Source: CAZBZG01 sp964496245
GTDB lineage: Bacteria > Planctomycetota > SZUA-567
Direction: 5' to 3'
NCBI GenBank assembly: GCA_964496245.1
Contig: CAZBZG010000055.1
Coordinates: forward strand, 1 to 20,487
Length of the DNA: 20,487 nucleotides
Numbering within the stretch: position 1 is the stretch's first letter; each line of letters begins with the position of its first letter. The position numbers and the translations under genes were made by a program. Below are positions 1-8,045 of this stretch, in pieces. The notes beneath the pieces are model-generated. The model was not told the DNA's origin and did not search any database. It saw only the letters and a program-made list of their open reading frames with translations.

Positions 1-120
1 AAGCCGCCGGCAGGACCTGAGAGATGCTGCGAGAGCGAAGTGGATACCCCCTTCGGGTTGATTTCTGAATCCGAGGGTGCATGCTAGAGAGAGGAAGCCG
101 GAGAGCAGGAGAGGCGCGAC

Positions 121-885
121 ATGAGCCAGGACATCCACCCGATTCTGAACGACTGGGACTTCGATCCGCAGCAGAACGTGCGGAAGATCTGGGGCGACGA
201 CGGCACCCAGAAGCTGCAGGTCCGCATTGAGCAGGGCGGTTTCGCGGGCGTCCTCCAGATGGATCTGGAAGGCCGGCCGGACGGCAAGCAGCCCTATGGG
301 TTCGATTTCGTGCTGGACTACTACCAGGATGCGCTCAAAAACTACCGCAAGAAGCACGGCACGTCGGATGGTTTTACGCTCGATCAGAAGGCTTGCGCGG
401 AACTCTTCGACGAGAGCTTCCGGATCTACAACCGGTATGTCTTTCTGCTGCAGATCGGCGACTACGGGTTGGTCATCCGCGATACGCAACGGAACATGCG
501 CGTCTTCCGGTTCGTCCACGCCTTTGCCAAACGGGACGAAGACCGCGCGTATCTGGAGCGGTGGTGGCCCTACATCCTGCGGATCCGCGCCATCTCGCAC
601 GCCATGATCGCGCTCAAGGACAGCAAGCACGAGCAGGCGCTGGAGGTGCTCGAGAAGGCCCGGCAGCAGATTCGCGAGCTGCCGGAGGTGGAGGCCGAGG
701 AGTTCCGCATCGAGCGTGACCGGTCCGAGCGCTCTCTGGCCGAGCTCCAGGAACAGATCCGAAAGCGCAAACCCCTCAGCCGGGAAGAACGGCTGGAGCG
801 GCGGCTCGACCGGCTGGTGAAGATGGAAGCCTACGAGCGCGCCGCCGAGATCCGCGATGAGCTGAAGCGGCTTCGGGACGACTGA
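121..885 (+). CDS. UVR-motif (UvrB/UvrC-like) protein of unknown function
   Basis: Predicted soluble protein of 254 aa. Residues about 222-251 (REERLERRLDRL...AAEIRDELKRL) match the UVR motif, a helical hairpin that mediates UvrB-UvrC contact and also occurs in Clp-associated McsA-type proteins. The rest is not UvrB or UvrC: there is no helicase or nuclease motif. Residues 1-60 look beta-rich, with an LQMDLEGRPDG stretch, and residues 90-215 are mostly helical and highly charged. I recall similar proteins with this N-terminal GRPDG motif and a C-terminal UVR motif from planctomycete-like genomes, but their role is not established. The ATG at 121 is preceded by an AGGAGAGG Shine-Dalgarno sequence about 6 bases upstream. 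It stands alone, with 82 bases to the next gene on the same strand. Function unknown; a protein-protein adaptor is an inference from the UVR motif only. Confidence 0.85.
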   Translation: MSQDIHPILNDWDFDPQQNVRKIWGDDGTQKLQVRIEQGGFAGVLQMDLEGRPDGKQPYGFDFVLDYYQDALKNYRKKHGTSDGFTLDQKACAELFDESFRIYNRYVFLLQIGDYGLVIRDTQRNMRVFRFVHAFAKRDEDRAYLERWWPYILRIRAISHAMIALKDSKHEQALEVLEKARQQIRELPEVEAEEFRIERDRSERSLAELQEQIRKRKPLSREERLERRLDRLVKMEAYERAAEIRDELKRLRDD

Positions 886-932
886 TCTCTGCTTCGCCGC
901 CCCTGTTGTTCCAGGGAGCCGGCGGCACCCCC

Positions 933-961
933 TTGCCTCGTGCCTTCGCAACCCGCACAAT
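933..961 (+). promoter_or_regulatory. Possible sigma70-type promoter of the first glycosyltransferase gene
   Basis: A TTGCCT box (933-938), a 17-base spacer and a CACAAT box (956-961) each match the consensus at four of six positions. The expected transcription start, about 7 bases after the -10 box, falls on the ATG at 968. No Shine-Dalgarno sequence precedes that ATG, so a leaderless mRNA is possible. Both boxes are weak, so this is tentative. Confidence 0.35.
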
Positions 962-967
962 ACGGGC

Positions 968-3439
968 ATGTCTGACGCACACCGTTCATCGCTGCTGCGT
1001 TTCGTTCTGGGCATCGGGGGCAGCGTGGCCGTGCTTGCCGTGTACCTGCAGAGCCGGAGCGAACTCGCCCCCGGGTACTGGCTGGCTGCGCTGGTGCCGG
1101 TCGCCCGGGGCGGCGTCTGGCCGCTCTCGGGGTTGCTGGCCGGGGTCGGCCTGCTGACGGGCCTGGCGGGGCTGCTGCCGGCGCGAGGCCGGCGCAAGGG
1201 CTTGATCGCGCTGCTCGTGCTCTGCGCGTTGGCAGGCGGACTGGCCGTAGCGGGCGTTTCGCCGGACCGGGCCTGGGGCCGGTTGGCGGACGGACTCGTG
1301 GTCGTGGGCGTGCTGCTTGCCGCGTTCTCGTTCGGTCTGCGCGTTCTCTGGTGTAGCTTCGGCCGTCAGAGCGGTCCGCGGCCGCTGGAGATCGTGGTGT
1401 TCGGCCTTTTGCTCGGGCTCGCCTCGGTCTCTCTCCTGGTCTTTGTCCTGGGGCTGGCGGGATGGACCGATCGGTCGGTCGTGGTCCCCTTCCTGGCGAT
1501 CTTCTTCGTCTCCGGCATCGACCTGATGCCTCGCCTGCTGCGGGCGGCGCTGGACGATCTGCTTCTCGCAGCCGAGTCGCTCGGGCCGCTGGGCTGGGCC
1601 GCGCTCGGATTGCTCGTGGCCATCGGCGTCTCCCTGCTGCCGGCCGCCTTCTACCCGCCGCTCGACTATGACGTGCTCGAATACCATCTGCAGTTGCCGC
1701 GGGAGTACTTTGACCTGGGACGGATTCGCTTTCTGCCGCACAACGCGTTCTCGGGATTCCCTCAGGGCATGGAGATGCTGAGCACCCTGGCCTTTGTGCT
1801 GGCCGGCAATCCGCACGGGTCCCCCCTGGCTCTCTCCCACGGCGTATGGATCGCGAAGCTCCTCAACTTCGCGTTCCTGCCGATCCTGCTGCTTGCGATC
1901 GCACTGATCGTGCGGCGGCTGGCGGGGGAGCGCAGCCCCGGGGCGCTCACAGCCGGACTCGTGGCTGCGGGGCTCGCCCTGGCATGCATGCGTACGCTCT
2001 CGCTTCCCATGGTCCTGTACGTGGAGCTCGGCCTCGGCGCCTATGCCCTGGGCGCTCTCCTGGCTCTGGCCGGCGCATGGGAGGAGTACGAGGCGGGTCG
2101 TTGGGTCGTGCTGGCGGGGCTGCTGGCCGGGGCGGCTGCCTCATGCAAGTACACGGGCTTGCTCTTCGTGGGCGCACCGGTCGTGCTGCTCCTCTTGGTC
2201 GTGCCGCAAACCTATGGGCGCTGGCACAGACGGTTGGCCCACGCCGTGCTGGCCGGCGTGTTCTGCTGGGCCGTGCTCGCACCGTGGCTCGTCCGGAATG
2301 CCGTGGAAACCGGGAATCCTTTCTATCCCATCTGGAACCAGGCCTTTGAGGTGCCGGCCTGGACCGCTCTCCAGGAAGAGCGCTTCCAGCAAGCGCACCG
2401 TCCCGCCTACCAGGGACGCGGTGCAGGGACCTACAGCCTCGCGGCGCTGGGCCAGGAGGCCTATCGCCTCGCGATCGGCGGCAAGCGTACGCTACTCGGG
2501 CGTACGGTCACGGGACGGGAGCTCGGTGCCCTGCTGCTGGTCTTCGTGCCAGGGCTCCTGTGTCTCACCGGGGCAGGCAAGCGCCGGGGTGCACGCGCCC
2601 TTGCCCTGTGGTATGCGGGCGCCTTTCTGCTCTGGTTCTTTCTGACGCATCGGCTCGAGCGTTTCTTCTACCAGGCCGCGCTGCTCTCGTCCGTGCTCTC
2701 CGGCCTGGGGCTCGCAGGTCTGCTCGAGTGCGCAGGGGACGGGAGGATCCGGCGCTGGCTGGTCCATGCGGCGGTCGCGGCCGTGCTGGTGGCTGTGGCG
2801 TGCAGCGCGGCCCTGGTGGTGGGCGGGGAATACTTTCAGCCGGTCGAGCGGCAGCGTCCGAACGACCGGGCCAGCCGACCGCTGCTCAGCGTGCTGCTCG
2901 GCGCAGCGCCGGTAGAGCCCATGCTCGCGGGCCGCTACGGGCCGTGGCTGTTGCGCGAGGCCATGGCGCGCGACCCGGTGCTTCAGGCGGGCCGGGTTCT
3001 CCTCGTGGGGGCGGCTGATCCTTTCTGGCTACCCGGGAACGTGTCGTACGCGGTGGTGTTTTCGGATCATCCCCTCTTTACGCTGCTCCGGGGGGATCTG
3101 ACGCCGGAAGAGATCGCGCGGCACCTGCGCCAGCAGGGCATCACGCATCTCTACGTCAGCTGGCCGGAGCTGGCGCGGTTGTCCAGCACCTACGCCGGCG
3201 CCTATCGCCTGTCCGAGGCGCAGCAGGGCGTGTTGCGCACGCTGCTTGGAACCTGCCAATACCGGCCTCTGTCCGGTCGCTGGTCGGTCGGGCGCGTCGA
3301 GCGCGGGTGGATTCCCGGCTGGGTGGAGGGGCAGGCCGTGCTCCTGCCCGGCGGCCGGCCGGCCGGTCGCTACTGCCTGGCTCCGCGCGAGCTCTTCGCA
3401 TTGCCCGTTCCCTCGGAGCGTGCCTCCGGAGGACCGTGA
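968..3439 (+). CDS. Polytopic membrane glycosyltransferase, GT39/ArnT-like (GT-C fold)
   Basis: An 823-aa integral membrane protein with more than ten hydrophobic segments in residues 8-620 and a soluble C-terminal part. After the central hydrophobic block comes an acidic loop motif, LDYDVLEYHLQLPREY, from residue 232. This resembles the catalytic Asp-containing loop of GT39/PMT-type enzymes, which transfer sugars from polyprenyl-phosphate donors on the outer face of the membrane. A second loop carries NAFSGFPQGMEML. The C-terminal segment (QQGITHLYVSWPELARL, about residue 720) recalls the soluble tail of uncharacterised bacterial GT39 relatives. Donor and acceptor cannot be read from sequence. 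The ATG at 968 has no Shine-Dalgarno; the hydrophobic N-terminus beginning a few residues later supports the start. It converges on the lipoprotein gene, whose stop is 35 bases beyond its own. A non-catalytic membrane homologue is possible. Confidence 0.8.
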   Translation: MSDAHRSSLLRFVLGIGGSVAVLAVYLQSRSELAPGYWLAALVPVARGGVWPLSGLLAGVGLLTGLAGLLPARGRRKGLIALLVLCALAGGLAVAGVSPDRAWGRLADGLVVVGVLLAAFSFGLRVLWCSFGRQSGPRPLEIVVFGLLLGLASVSLLVFVLGLAGWTDRSVVVPFLAIFFVSGIDLMPRLLRAALDDLLLAAESLGPLGWAALGLLVAIGVSLLPAAFYPPLDYDVLEYHLQLPREYFDLGRIRFLPHNAFSGFPQGMEMLSTLAFVLAGNPHGSPLALSHGVWIAKLLNFAFLPILLLAIALIVRRLAGERSPGALTAGLVAAGLALACMRTLSLPMVLYVELGLGAYALGALLALAGAWEEYEAGRWVVLAGLLAGAAASCKYTGLLFVGAPVVLLLLVVPQTYGRWHRRLAHAVLAGVFCWAVLAPWLVRNAVETGNPFYPIWNQAFEVPAWTALQEERFQQAHRPAYQGRGAGTYSLAALGQEAYRLAIGGKRTLLGRTVTGRELGALLLVFVPGLLCLTGAGKRRGARALALWYAGAFLLWFFLTHRLERFFYQAALLSSVLSGLGLAGLLECAGDGRIRRWLVHAAVAAVLVAVACSAALVVGGEYFQPVERQRPNDRASRPLLSVLLGAAPVEPMLAGRYGPWLLREAMARDPVLQAGRVLLVGAADPFWLPGNVSYAVVFSDHPLFTLLRGDLTPEEIARHLRQQGITHLYVSWPELARLSSTYAGAYRLSEAQQGVLRTLLGTCQYRPLSGRWSVGRVERGWIPGWVEGQAVLLPGGRPAGRYCLAPRELFALPVPSERASGGP

Positions 3440-3474
3440 AGGGGAGCCGCGGATGCGTGGCGGTGTTGCCCCGC

Positions 3475-4860
3475 CTACTCGGCCTTTTGTAGGGCGCACA
3501 CGATCTGGCTGTTGAAGGCTGCGGTGTAGACCAGGGGATCGCGGGCGTTCACGCAGAACGGCCCGAAGACCTTGCCCGGGACGCGCCAGAGCTCCTCGCC
3601 CGAGGAGGCATAGTGCCCGGAGAGGCTCGCGTCCATGTTGTGGACCACCATGATGGCCCGCTTCTTGAGCTCGTTCTCCGGGTCGATGAAGAGTCCGACC
3701 AGGGTCTTCCCATCCTTGAGTTCCCACCGCGGCTTGCCTGTGGTGTCCACGAGTCCGACCAGCGGTCCGGCCACGCCGCTCTTGCAGACGATGGTGGTCT
3801 TGTTGAGGAACGGGTCGACCAGGGGGTAGACGCGTTCTTCGAGCAGATGGCCCGATGCGTACTGCCATTCCTCGGAGACGTCCCGGCGCCGGAGGCAGTA
3901 GAGGTTGCGATCCCGGCTGGGCACGTAGAGATGGGGCCCCACCACGGTGGGGCCGATCACCATGGGGCCCTGGGTCCGGAAGAACCGGATGTGCTTGGGC
4001 ATGCCCACGGCCAGGTCCGTACTCTGGATCGCGTAAACGTTGTACTTGGTGTCCGCGGCGAAGACCTGCCGGTCGTAGTAGACGACACGGCCGGCGATCT
4101 GGCTGTAGGTGGCGTACCGCCAGAGGATGTTGAGCACCCACTTCTCCATGACGAAGTCTTCGCGGCTGACAGAGCCGGCGCCGTGCTTGGGCGGCCACAG
4201 ATCCTTCTCCACCTCGAGCGCGTAGATCTTCCGGTCGAGACCCGGTACGTGCAGGAGGGGCTTGCCCTCGTTGGGTTCGTGCACGCTGGGACCGGCGCTC
4301 GGCGCAAAGGGGAGATTCAGTCGCCAGATCACTTCGCCGCTGTGCAGTTCGAGGCAGATGACGTGGCTGCGCACGATGAAGTAGAGTCCGTATTGGCTGA
4401 ATGAAGGGTCGCCGGTGAGCGGTCCCGTAAGGCGTGTCCACCACAGGGGCCGTCCGCTCCGGCTGTGGAAGGCGATCAGGTCGTGGCGGTCGGTCTGCAC
4501 GAGGAAGTAGTCCAGATCGAGGCTGATGGAGGGGGTGAGGCGTTGCGGCGGGAGCCAGATCTTCGTCACCTTCCGGTCCTGGAGATCCACCGCCCAGCGC
4601 ACGTCGGTGGCCGATTGGCTCGGGAGGGCGCTCTGCACCTTGCGCAGCGCGATCGTTGCCGGTGCGGCCTTGGGCGTGATCTTGGCCGGGATGTGCGCGG
4701 CTTCGGATTGCGGTTGGGCCGTCTTCTCCTGCGCGGCGTCTTCTGCCTTCGCCGCTTCCTTGTTCTCCGCGACCGCGGGTTCGGTTTCCCCTTCCGTGCA
4801 GCCGAAGGCCAGGAAACAGAACAGGCACGTCGCAGCAACGCTCTCCGGGTACGCCTTCAT
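3475..4860 (-). CDS. PQQ-like beta-propeller lipoprotein
   Basis: 461 aa. The N-terminus has one Lys, a 13-residue hydrophobic run and LAFGC, with Cys21 as probable lipid attachment site; the lipobox is slightly off consensus because Ala rather than Leu is at -3. Residues 22-75 are a low-complexity Ala/Glu/Lys/Pro linker. From about residue 88, WAVDLQ..., repeated blade-like segments end in Trp motifs (GRPLWWTRL, GEVIWRLNL, SEEWQYA, PRWELKDG, ELWRVPG). This is the pattern of PQQ-like/quinoprotein propellers such as BamB, without evidence for bound PQQ. It likely acts as an extracytoplasmic scaffold or ligand-binding protein. The start has a GAGGAG Shine-Dalgarno 7 bases upstream. Only three bases separate it from the small upstream gene, so the two are co-transcribed and probably work together. 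It is larger than BamB (about 390 aa) and lies outside the usual bamB context. Confidence 0.82.
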   Translation of the reverse strand: MKAYPESVAATCLFCFLAFGCTEGETEPAVAENKEAAKAEDAAQEKTAQPQSEAAHIPAKITPKAAPATIALRKVQSALPSQSATDVRWAVDLQDRKVTKIWLPPQRLTPSISLDLDYFLVQTDRHDLIAFHSRSGRPLWWTRLTGPLTGDPSFSQYGLYFIVRSHVICLELHSGEVIWRLNLPFAPSAGPSVHEPNEGKPLLHVPGLDRKIYALEVEKDLWPPKHGAGSVSREDFVMEKWVLNILWRYATYSQIAGRVVYYDRQVFAADTKYNVYAIQSTDLAVGMPKHIRFFRTQGPMVIGPTVVGPHLYVPSRDRNLYCLRRRDVSEEWQYASGHLLEERVYPLVDPFLNKTTIVCKSGVAGPLVGLVDTTGKPRWELKDGKTLVGLFIDPENELKKRAIMVVHNMDASLSGHYASSGEELWRVPGKVFGPFCVNARDPLVYTAAFNSQIVCALQKAE

Positions 4861-4863
4861 GGG

Positions 4864-5202
4864 TCACTCCTCGTGTTCGCTCGGTTCGGTGCGTTCCTGT
4901 GTGTTGCGCACGAACTGTCCAAGATCAACGGACCGCTCACGTTCGTAGGTGGAAAGAAACGCGATGCTGGCCAGGTCCGCTTCGATCCGGTTGACCAGCT
5001 TGAAGATGTAGGGCTTCCCCGTCAAGCGGTTGCGGAGATCGCCCGCCATCCGTTCCCAGGAGCCCTCGTAGAGCTCGTCCCGCACCACGAGCAGCGTGCG
5101 TTCCTCCGGCGTGAGCGCGTCCACAAAGGGGGCCGGCTCCAACGCCAGGCGTTCATCCTGATTCCCTGCCGGATCATGGGGATCCGTCCGGTTGTGCGCC
5201 AT
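4864..5202 (-). CDS. Small conserved-looking protein of unknown function, upstream of propeller lipoprotein
   Basis: 112 aa with the start at ATG 5202 (MAHNRTDPHD...). The frame stays open to an ATG at 5331, but the added part is basic, low-complexity and lies in the promoter region, so the internal start is preferred; its Shine-Dalgarno (GGAA) is weak. There is no signal peptide or membrane segment. The protein is acidic, with a helical core from about residue 29 (LTPEERTLLVVRDELYEGSWERMAGDL) and a second block, KPYIFKLVNRIEADLASIAFL, followed by a charged tail ending in EHEE. I do not recognise the family. Its stop is 3 bases from the lipoprotein start, and a well-formed promoter lies upstream at 5362-5390, so it is the first gene of a two-gene operon. 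Confidence 0.7.
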   Translation of the reverse strand: MAHNRTDPHDPAGNQDERLALEPAPFVDALTPEERTLLVVRDELYEGSWERMAGDLRNRLTGKPYIFKLVNRIEADLASIAFLSTYERERSVDLGQFVRNTQERTEPSEHEE

Positions 5203-5361
5203 ACGGGATTTCCGCTGTGGCGGGCCGCAAGCCGACTCACTCCCGAAAACCGGTGTACACAGCCCCGCGACCCGGCTTCTCTGAATGCAACCGCCCGGCC
5301 GCACGCAGGTCGCTCCGCGCCTCCGGACCATCCGGATCAGAATCAGGGCGCCACCTTACAA

Positions 5362-5390
5362 ACTATCTTGTTTTCAACGGGTTGTGTCAA
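5362..5390 (-). promoter_or_regulatory. Sigma70-type promoter for the small-protein/lipoprotein operon
   Basis: On the minus strand a perfect TTGACA (5390-5385) is followed by a 17-base spacer and GATAGT (5367-5362), which matches the -10 consensus at four of six positions. Predicted transcription starts near 5355, giving a leader of about 150 bases before the ATG at 5202. Confidence 0.6.
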
Positions 5391-5464
5391 GCAATTTGTC
5401 GGGGGCGCCAGGGAGTCGATGGATGCTGCGCCTGCAGGACTTCCCGACCACGCGGATTTCCGGA

Positions 5465-5493
5465 TTGGGGGCGGGTTCGCTTTCCTGTACAAT
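5465..5493 (+). promoter_or_regulatory. Sigma70-type promoter for the second glycosyltransferase gene
   Basis: TTGGGG (5465-5470), a 17-base spacer and TACAAT (5488-5493, five of six matches). Transcription would start near 5500, leaving a 16- to 17-base leader that contains the GGGAG Shine-Dalgarno at 5506-5510. The -35 box is poor. Confidence 0.5.
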
Positions 5494-5516
5494 CCGTTTT
5501 GTTCCGGGAGAATGCC

Positions 5517-7325
5517 ATGAAGACCGTCTGGGCCTCGGTCCTGATCCTCACGGCCACCGCTGTCTGGACGGGCTTCTCGCTCGCCGACGGGGGCTGCGGC
5601 CTCACCTGGGACGAGCCCTGGTATGTGCAGGCCGGGGCGCTGTATACGGGGCTCCTGGACGTAGGCAATACCCCGCTCCAGAGCGCCTGGGCTTACAACC
5701 ACGAACACCCGCCGCTGGCCAAGGTCCTCATGGGGGTGGGCCAGCACGTGGCGCTCCTTGTCACGCACCCGACCCATCCGCCTGATGTCTTGCTGCTAGG
5801 CGCCCGCGCCACGGTCCTGGCGCTTTTCGGGTTGATGCTCGTCGGCTTGTGGGTGTTTGCCAGACCGCTGGGATTTGGGATCGCTGCAGGCGCGGTTCTG
5901 CTGGCAACGGCCTGCCCGCGGCTCTTGGGCCACGCCCAGCTCGCCACCCTGGACCTCCCGCTCGTCTGCTTCTGGGTCTGGGCGCTCGCCGCCCTGGAGC
6001 GGGCTACGCGCGGGGCGCTGCGCGAAACGGACCGGGGAGAACCGAACGCCGAAGCCGGATGGCAACCCCCGCAGCTGCGCCGCCTGGGCTGGGGCCTGGC
6101 CGCATGCCTGCTCGGCGGGGCTGCGTTCCTGACGAAGTTCTCCGGCATCGCGCTGCTCGGCGTGGTGCTGCTCTGGCCGCTTCTTGTGGTCGCCCTTCAG
6201 GGAACCCCTCAGTCCGCGCGCCTGGCCTGGCGCTTCAGAGGAGTGGTGCGCGCGCTGTTCGTGGGGCTTGCCTGGACCCTCGCTGCCGCTGCCGTTGTTG
6301 CTGGCCTGCTCGTGGCCTGCTGGCCATGGCTCTGGGAGGAGACCGGCGCGCGACTCTCCGTGTACGTGGCTGGTTCGCTCGCACACGCTATGACGCCCGT
6401 CCTGTATCTCGGAGAAGTCTACGGCGCGGGCTGGGAGGGAGCGCCGCCGCCTTGGCACTACGCGCCCGTGATGCTGCTCGTTACTCTGCCGGTCTTCGTG
6501 AGCGTGGGCGCAATCGCTGGTGCGGGGAGCGTGGTCTGCGGGCTGCTGGCTTCGCGCCGATCCAAGGCACTGGCTTCGATCCGGCCGGGAGGGCAGGGCG
6601 GAGAAGCGGCGCTGTGCGCAGACCCCACCGATCCGCAGGTCCAGCGCACGCTGCTCCTGGCTGCGCTCGGCGGAGCCGCCCTGCCGGTGGCGTCCATGTT
6701 GCCGGGCACGGCCGCGTACGACGGGATCCGTCTCTTCCTGCCTGCTGTGCCGCTCCTGTGCGTGCTCGCAGCTGTCGGGTGGATGCGCGCGGGGCTCTGG
6801 CTCGGTCGCCGGCTCATGCCCGTGCGGGATCCCGTGCGCGCGGCGACCGCGTTGCTTCTGGTGCTGGGACTGGGCGGGACCGTGTTCGGCCGGCTGGCGG
6901 TGACCGACGACCTGGGGTACTACACGCTCGCGATCGGCGGCCCGGCCGGAGCGGAGCGTCTGGGCCTGCAGACGAGCTACTGGTCCACGGGGTTCACGCC
7001 CCGCATGCGGCGGATCCTGGCTGCACGGGTTGCGCGGCACGCGGGCGCGGCCGAACCCCTGCGCGTGTGGTTCGCGGGCTTCGGCGGCCTGGCGCCCTCG
7101 TTCCTGCGCGGGACCGGGCGCGTGCCCGCGAACGTCCGAGCCGTGAACCAGGCGCCGTGGGACCTGGCCGTGGTGGTACACCGGCGTTCGCTTCCCGAGG
7201 CGCGCGCACTCTGGGATCGCCTCGATGCAGAGCCCGTGCCCGCGGGCACGGAAGCGGAGTGGTTCGCCGAAGCGCGCGTGTGGCCGGCTGCGCCCGTTCG
7301 GATCCTGCGGCTACGATATAAATAG
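5517..7325 (+). CDS. Polytopic membrane glycosyltransferase, GT39/PMT-like
   Basis: 602 aa from ATG 5517, which has a GGGAG Shine-Dalgarno 6 bases upstream and begins directly with a membrane segment. The frame is open to 5217, but that extension lacks hydrophobic character and spans the promoter. The first periplasmic loop has TWDEPWY (Asp32-Glu33) and then NHEHPPLAK (residues 61-69). This Asp-Glu plus His-Pro-Pro pattern is the hallmark of GT39 enzymes that use polyprenyl-phosphate-linked sugars. About ten further hydrophobic segments follow, and the C-terminal 150 residues are mostly soluble. Substrate unknown. The TAG stop at 7323-7325 lies inside the left hairpin repeat of the adjacent transposase element, so the natural C-terminus may have been trimmed or replaced by the insertion (last residues RILRLRYK). 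It shares only fold and loop motifs with the gene at 968-3439, so they are not recent duplicates. Confidence 0.82.
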   Translation: MKTVWASVLILTATAVWTGFSLADGGCGLTWDEPWYVQAGALYTGLLDVGNTPLQSAWAYNHEHPPLAKVLMGVGQHVALLVTHPTHPPDVLLLGARATVLALFGLMLVGLWVFARPLGFGIAAGAVLLATACPRLLGHAQLATLDLPLVCFWVWALAALERATRGALRETDRGEPNAEAGWQPPQLRRLGWGLAACLLGGAAFLTKFSGIALLGVVLLWPLLVVALQGTPQSARLAWRFRGVVRALFVGLAWTLAAAAVVAGLLVACWPWLWEETGARLSVYVAGSLAHAMTPVLYLGEVYGAGWEGAPPPWHYAPVMLLVTLPVFVSVGAIAGAGSVVCGLLASRRSKALASIRPGGQGGEAALCADPTDPQVQRTLLLAALGGAALPVASMLPGTAAYDGIRLFLPAVPLLCVLAAVGWMRAGLWLGRRLMPVRDPVRAATALLLVLGLGGTVFGRLAVTDDLGYYTLAIGGPAGAERLGLQTSYWSTGFTPRMRRILAARVARHAGAAEPLRVWFAGFGGLAPSFLRGTGRVPANVRAVNQAPWDLAVVVHRRSLPEARALWDRLDAEPVPAGTEAEWFAEARVWPAAPVRILRLRYK

Positions 7326-7344
7326 GGACGCACACCTATTTTCC
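7320..7344 (+). repeat. Left hairpin repeat of the RAYT element
   Basis: A 25-base unit built as AAATAGG, the 8-base loop GACGCACA, then CCTATTT and TCC. The two 7-base arms are perfectly complementary. An identical unit in opposite orientation occupies 8046-8070. The unit contains the TAG stop of the glycosyltransferase (7323-7325, plus strand) and the TAG stop of the transposase (7338-7336, minus strand). It may also act as a weak bidirectional terminator. Confidence 0.85.
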
Positions 7345-8001
7345 CGTTTTTCTGGGTCTGCCCCGTTTGCGGGCAGCCAGCGATCTACCCATAAGCCCTT
7401 CCAGTTTCTGTACAAACCCCGCGCCGCCGGCAGGTCGGCCGCTGTCTGTGAAGGCGCGCAACTTCTCCTCTTGCTCGCGATTGTCGAAGCCCAGCCATTG
7501 CGCCCAGTCGTCCACCACGCCCGCCGGTGGGAAGTCCGCCGCCAGCAACGCATCCTCGCGCAGGTCGCAGTGCCCCGCGGCGCTCGACCAAGGGTAGTCC
7601 TGTGCCTGCTCCACCAACCCTGCCCGCACGGGATTCGTTTCCACATAGCGCACAGCCGTCCACAGGTGGTCGTCGTCAAGCACACAGGAAAAGAAACGCC
7701 CCTCCCAGAGCCGCCCGCTGTACCCCTGGCGGCGATTGAAATAGAGCGAATAGCTGGTCTGCAGGGGCCGCATGACCCGCTCCAGCGAGTCCGCTGTTGT
7801 CGGCACCGCCACCAGATGCACATGATTGGTCATCAGGCAATAGGCGAACACCCGCACCCGCGCCTTCACGCAATACTTCTGCAGTTGCTGCAGATAGACG
7901 CGCCGGTCAGTGTCGTCTTCGAAGATGTTGCTACGCCGATTGCCGCGAGCGGTCAGGTGATGCGGCAGGCCGGGCGCGACGATTCGTGCAATCCTTGGCA
8001 T
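7336..8001 (-). CDS. REP-associated tyrosine transposase (IS200-like, Y1 HUH family)
   Basis: 221 aa from ATG 8001 (MPRIARIVAPGLPHHLTARGNRR, the usual N-terminus of this family). The HUH metal-binding pair is His60-Val-His62 in MTNHVHLV, and the catalytic Tyr is probably Tyr119 in RYVETNPVRAG. GYSGRLWEGRFFS at residues 93-105 is a further family signature. The protein nicks and joins single-stranded DNA at hairpin repeats such as those flanking it. Length is within the family range and no frameshift is seen, so it could be active. A TTG start at 8037 in the same frame is less likely. No Shine-Dalgarno is well placed for 8001: AGGAGGA is about 30 bases upstream, and the promoter-like boxes at 8009-8037 would make the mRNA leaderless. 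Its stop codon lies in the left hairpin. Confidence 0.93.
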   Translation of the reverse strand: MPRIARIVAPGLPHHLTARGNRRSNIFEDDTDRRVYLQQLQKYCVKARVRVFAYCLMTNHVHLVAVPTTADSLERVMRPLQTSYSLYFNRRQGYSGRLWEGRFFSCVLDDDHLWTAVRYVETNPVRAGLVEQAQDYPWSSAAGHCDLREDALLAADFPPAGVVDDWAQWLGFDNREQEEKLRAFTDSGRPAGGAGFVQKLEGLMGRSLAARKRGRPRKTGK

Positions 8002-8008
8002 AGCAACA

Positions 8009-8037
8009 AATATCGAGTTCTTCTGTCCTCCTGTCAA
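8009..8037 (-). promoter_or_regulatory. Promoter-like sequence of the transposase gene
   Basis: On the minus strand: a perfect TTGACA (8037-8032), a 17-base spacer and GATATT (8014-8009, four of six). The predicted start near 8002 is at the transposase ATG (8001), implying leaderless transcription or a second, unseen start site. It lies inside the element and would move with it. Confidence 0.45.
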
Positions 8038-8045
8038 TAATAAAT

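Larger units (their letters stand above)
5203..5516. other. Divergent intergenic region with promoters in both directions
   Basis: 314 bases lie between the minus-strand small gene and the plus-strand glycosyltransferase gene. The block at about 5352-5400 is clearly more AT-rich than its surroundings and holds the minus-strand promoter; the plus-strand promoter lies at 5465-5493. Both frames that remain open across the region give basic, low-complexity translations typical of read-through in GC-rich DNA, so I see no gene here. The minus-strand leader would be about 150 bases; I see no riboswitch in it. Confidence 0.65.

Noticed and set aside
1..120. Possible 3' end of an upstream gene at the left edge
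   Set aside because: Two plus-strand frames stay open for 60-87 bases before a stop, but neither has enough sequence to recognise, so no partial gene is called.
3029..4867. 612-aa minus-strand frame overlapping the lipoprotein
   Set aside because: It is a shadow of the lipoprotein in another frame, dominated by Arg, Gly and Pro; the 461-aa frame has the signal sequence and propeller motifs.
7225..8040. 271-aa plus-strand frame opposite the transposase
   Set aside because: It is antisense to a textbook RAYT gene with the HUH and Tyr motifs, and has no recognisable content of its own.
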